NCBI GenBank assembly: GCA_013396915.1
Contig: VWZL01001290.1
Coordinates: 388,436 to 452,435, forward strand
DNA length: 64,000 bases
Origin: Stercorarius parasiticus
Taxonomy: Eukaryota > Chordata > Aves > Charadriiformes > Stercorariidae
Direction of reading: 5' to 3'
Below are positions 61,801 through 64,000 of the stretch, one piece after another (the stretch's first letter is position 1; each line of letters opens with the position of its first letter). The translations under genes were made by a program, and so were the position numbers. Under the pieces are notes generated by a model, which saw only the letters and a program-made list of their open reading frames with translations, was not told the origin of the DNA and did no database searches.

Positions 61801-64000
61801 TACTAAAAATAAAAAATGTATAAAACTGGGACAGAATTATTATTGAATCTGTCACCCTACCAATACTGGGCATAGCCTTTGGGCTACCAGCAAAATCTGT
61901 TTCAGCTATGAAATTATTGATAAATTGGAATTATTTATCGATGAAAACTCTTCATGTCTGCTTTCAAAATCTTGAGAAGTTCTGAGTGTAGGAAAAGACT
62001 ATTGCTGAAGTCAGTGTTATCCTTGTGTCTCTGCTGGGATCAGGGACTAGCTGTAGGGTGTCAGTTAGCAAAACCAGACCGTTGCAAAGGTTCTGCTCCC
62101 AATTTTTAACAGGAAAATAGAAACTGCTTTTTTTTCTTCTCTTGAATGAAGTTAATTCTTCAGCACAGATGCCCTGGTCACCTCTTGAACACTAACATGC
62201 CTTCCTTCATCCCAGAAGATGTGTACATTTTTACTACCTCAGAAATCTTCCAATTGTAAAGGCTGTCTGTACAACTGCTGTGAATCCTCAGTGCTCCCAC
62301 ATAAACTCATGAAACTCAGCTTTCCTGAACTATGTAACTGTTCAACACTCACTAACCTCTCCAATCATTTATCTACCTATTACAATTTCAATAGGAACTG
62401 TATCCTACTGTGTGTTTTTACAGTGGCCAGAACAATGAGTTTATCAAATAGCTTTTATTTCCAATATTCTGTGTATTTTTTGTGTGCTTTCTCAAGCTTA
62501 TTTACAAATGTGGTACACCGATGTTATTTTAAGGCAAGTTAATATGAGAAAAGATAGAACAAGTTACTCTCTCCTCTTGAAGATATTATCTATATCTTAA
62601 TTTTTTTTGTCCCTTAGACTGTAATTTCTGCCTTTTAATGTCAGAGTAGAAAATAAACGTTATAAATTAATTGTGTCTGCAGACAGGAAGGTGCGGCAAT
62701 CTATAACTGGCTTTGGGCTTTTATTAGTGGCCTCTTTGTTGAACTCTGAGGACACGGTTCATTGAGAAAAGGCCAAATGTTAGTAAAAGAGCAGGACTTC
62801 ATGTTGCTTGAAAACAAAGATGACATGATCATCTTTTTCTGCAAACTGAGCAGTAACTAAGAAACAGCAGGGGGAAAAAAAGGATTAAACTTTTTTTTGT
62901 TTAAAAAAAAAAAGGTTCCTTTTTTTTTCGAAATTACCGTAATGCTCAAATTGAGAGAAAAGTATAAATACCATACGGTAATGCAAACACTTCAGCTGCG
63001 GAGCAGGCTTGTACCTTTTCTAATGATTATGATTTCAGCTGGAGTCTCTGGGTCTGTCCCAATATACTCAAGCCAACTGCCAAGTCATAAATACATTACA
63101 GCTTTGTTGGCTACTATTACAACTTCATTGACCTTTATCTCAACAAAAAACTTTTTAACTAAGGCTTTTTCTACTTTCCAATTAGACATGTTTGGAAGTT
63201 TTCCCTTGATATATGTCTGTGGTGCTGCAGGTTGGTGTTTAATTTGTTTTAGATATAAAAACAGTGTAAAACTCTGCCAGCTGCACAAATGGAAAATGAA
63301 GATTCCATTTACAGAAATGTTAAATTGAAATGACCATTAACATGAGACAATTAACCTTCATAAAATATGGTATCTCTCTCATCCCTAAGGGAAAGTGAAC
63401 TAGCTATAGGGGTCAATTATCTCTTCATAATGACCAATTCATTTGTTGTTGACATTTAATTAGATGTACAAAAGAAAAGCTGTAGTAAAAAGTACACAAA
63501 CAGCAATAATTAGGTTCACTTCATTCTAAAAACAAGACTTAATTGAATTTTAACCTTGCTTTTTTTCCTTTAATATATAAACGTAATGTAAATTTGTATT
63601 GGCAAGTTTCACTATGTCACAGCTACATTGTCCCTTTTACTAATCACCATTCTACTGCAAAAACAATCAGTGATGATTTTTTTTCTCTCCATTTTTTTCT
63701 TGCATTTCTTTCTAGTCTAAAATTACAGTACATTACAAGTTAGAGGAAAAAACAAATAAGTTTTCTGGATTTCAGGTCTATGAAACAATGTAATTTAAGC
63801 TTTTCTCACAAAACATAGGAACTGCCAATCTCTATACAATCTTCTATACGTCCGTTTCTGGCTGCACCCTTTCCTCTAGCTGGTAAAAGGAAAGAAAAGA
63901 TAACTTGGGTACCAATACTTTTTGCTTGCACCTCCAGGGTTTTGTAGTCTTCCTTGATACTGCCCAGGTTCTGGCTTGCATGTTCCAGTATTTAAAGGGT

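Larger units (their letters stand above)
31625..64000 (+). other. NRXN1: NRXN1 intron downstream of the SS1 microexons (partial)
   Basis: About 32.4 kb of AT-rich intron begins GTATTA. I looked for the expected LNS2 exon (starting near K-E-E-Y-I-A-T-F and containing a G-L-M-L-H-T-G motif) and did not find it, so the next exon should lie beyond 64000. Contents listed separately are a recent CR1 fragment, an ancient CR1 3' end, old repeat relics, inverted and tandem repeats, a poly-G tract and a duplicated pair. In 31625-34683, 35000-39271, 45894-49555, 49619-55424 and 56301-64000 I see no feature I can support beyond A/T homopolymers, small AT hairpins and chance open frames. Confidence 0.82.

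Noticed and set aside
62897..63328. 143-codon open frame on the + strand
   Set aside because: It starts in a poly-lysine stretch made by an A-run, and the rest has no family resemblance. An opposing frame also overlaps it. Most likely chance.
31625..64000. Search for the LNS2 exon of NRXN1
   Set aside because: No segment translating to the expected K-E-E-Y-I-A-T-F start or G-L-M-L-H-T-G motif was seen by eye, so no exon is called. A translated alignment would settle it.
1..64000. CRISPR array, bacterial operon, phage or plasmid system
   Set aside because: There are no regularly spaced repeats with unique spacers, no clustered long ORFs and no ribosome-binding pattern. Vertebrate retrotransposons and spliced exons place the window in a bird nuclear genome.

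Overview
This is vertebrate, almost certainly avian, nuclear DNA. It is AT-rich and poor in genes. It carries a 2.5-kb degenerate CR1 LINE plus a second recent and several ancient CR1 fragments, and a solo LTR of a type I recognise from Neoaves-type bird genomes. The few simple repeats are short. Nothing bacterial, plasmid-like or CRISPR-like was seen, and nearly all the open reading frames are chance ORFs in intron or transposon DNA.

The key landmark is a set of three very short plus-strand exons: 26066-26083 (18 nt), 30778-30807 (30 nt) and 31613-31624 (12 nt). All are phase 1 at both ends and all are bounded by AG/GT. Joined in frame they encode (E)DNYVE-GLAHLMMGDQ-GKSK-(G). I recognise this as the splice-site-1 (SS1) linker of neurexin-1 alpha, which lies between the first EGF domain and the second LNS (laminin/neurexin/sex-hormone-binding-globulin) domain. 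The window is therefore the interior of the avian NRXN1 gene, read on the + strand. The large GC-rich exon upstream (signal peptide, LNS1, EGF-A) and the LNS2 exon downstream were not found and should lie outside the window.

Layout: 1-26065 is upstream intron. It holds ancient CR1 pieces (about 2982-3112 and 5890-6710), a solo LTR in minus orientation (4500-5029), a 19-N gap beside a G-rich tract (10124-10164), a (CTT)13 microsatellite, the main CR1 (13970-16512) and an old palindromic repeat (22391-22590). 26066-31624 is the SS1 microexon cluster with introns of 4694 and 805 bp. Around these exons are splicing-control signals: three TGCATG (Rbfox-type) sites just upstream of the first, UGC motifs and pyrimidine tracts near each, a NAGNAG acceptor on the first, and a possible recursive splice site at the start of the third. 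31625-64000 is downstream intron with a second recent CR1 fragment (45667-45893, minus), an ancient CR1 3' end (about 41345-41474), a nested palindrome array (39272-39343), a CpG-rich patch next to a poly-G tract (43060-43343), and a diverged pair of about 85-bp segments centred on CTCACGTGAG (55425-55512 and 56215-56300).

Functionally, the three microexons can be spliced in or out in any combination without changing frame, so they vary the length and charge of one linker in a presynaptic adhesion receptor. Everything else is intronic or transposon-derived as far as the sequence shows. I saw no new multi-gene system. The most interesting content is the local splicing code of the SS1 cluster.
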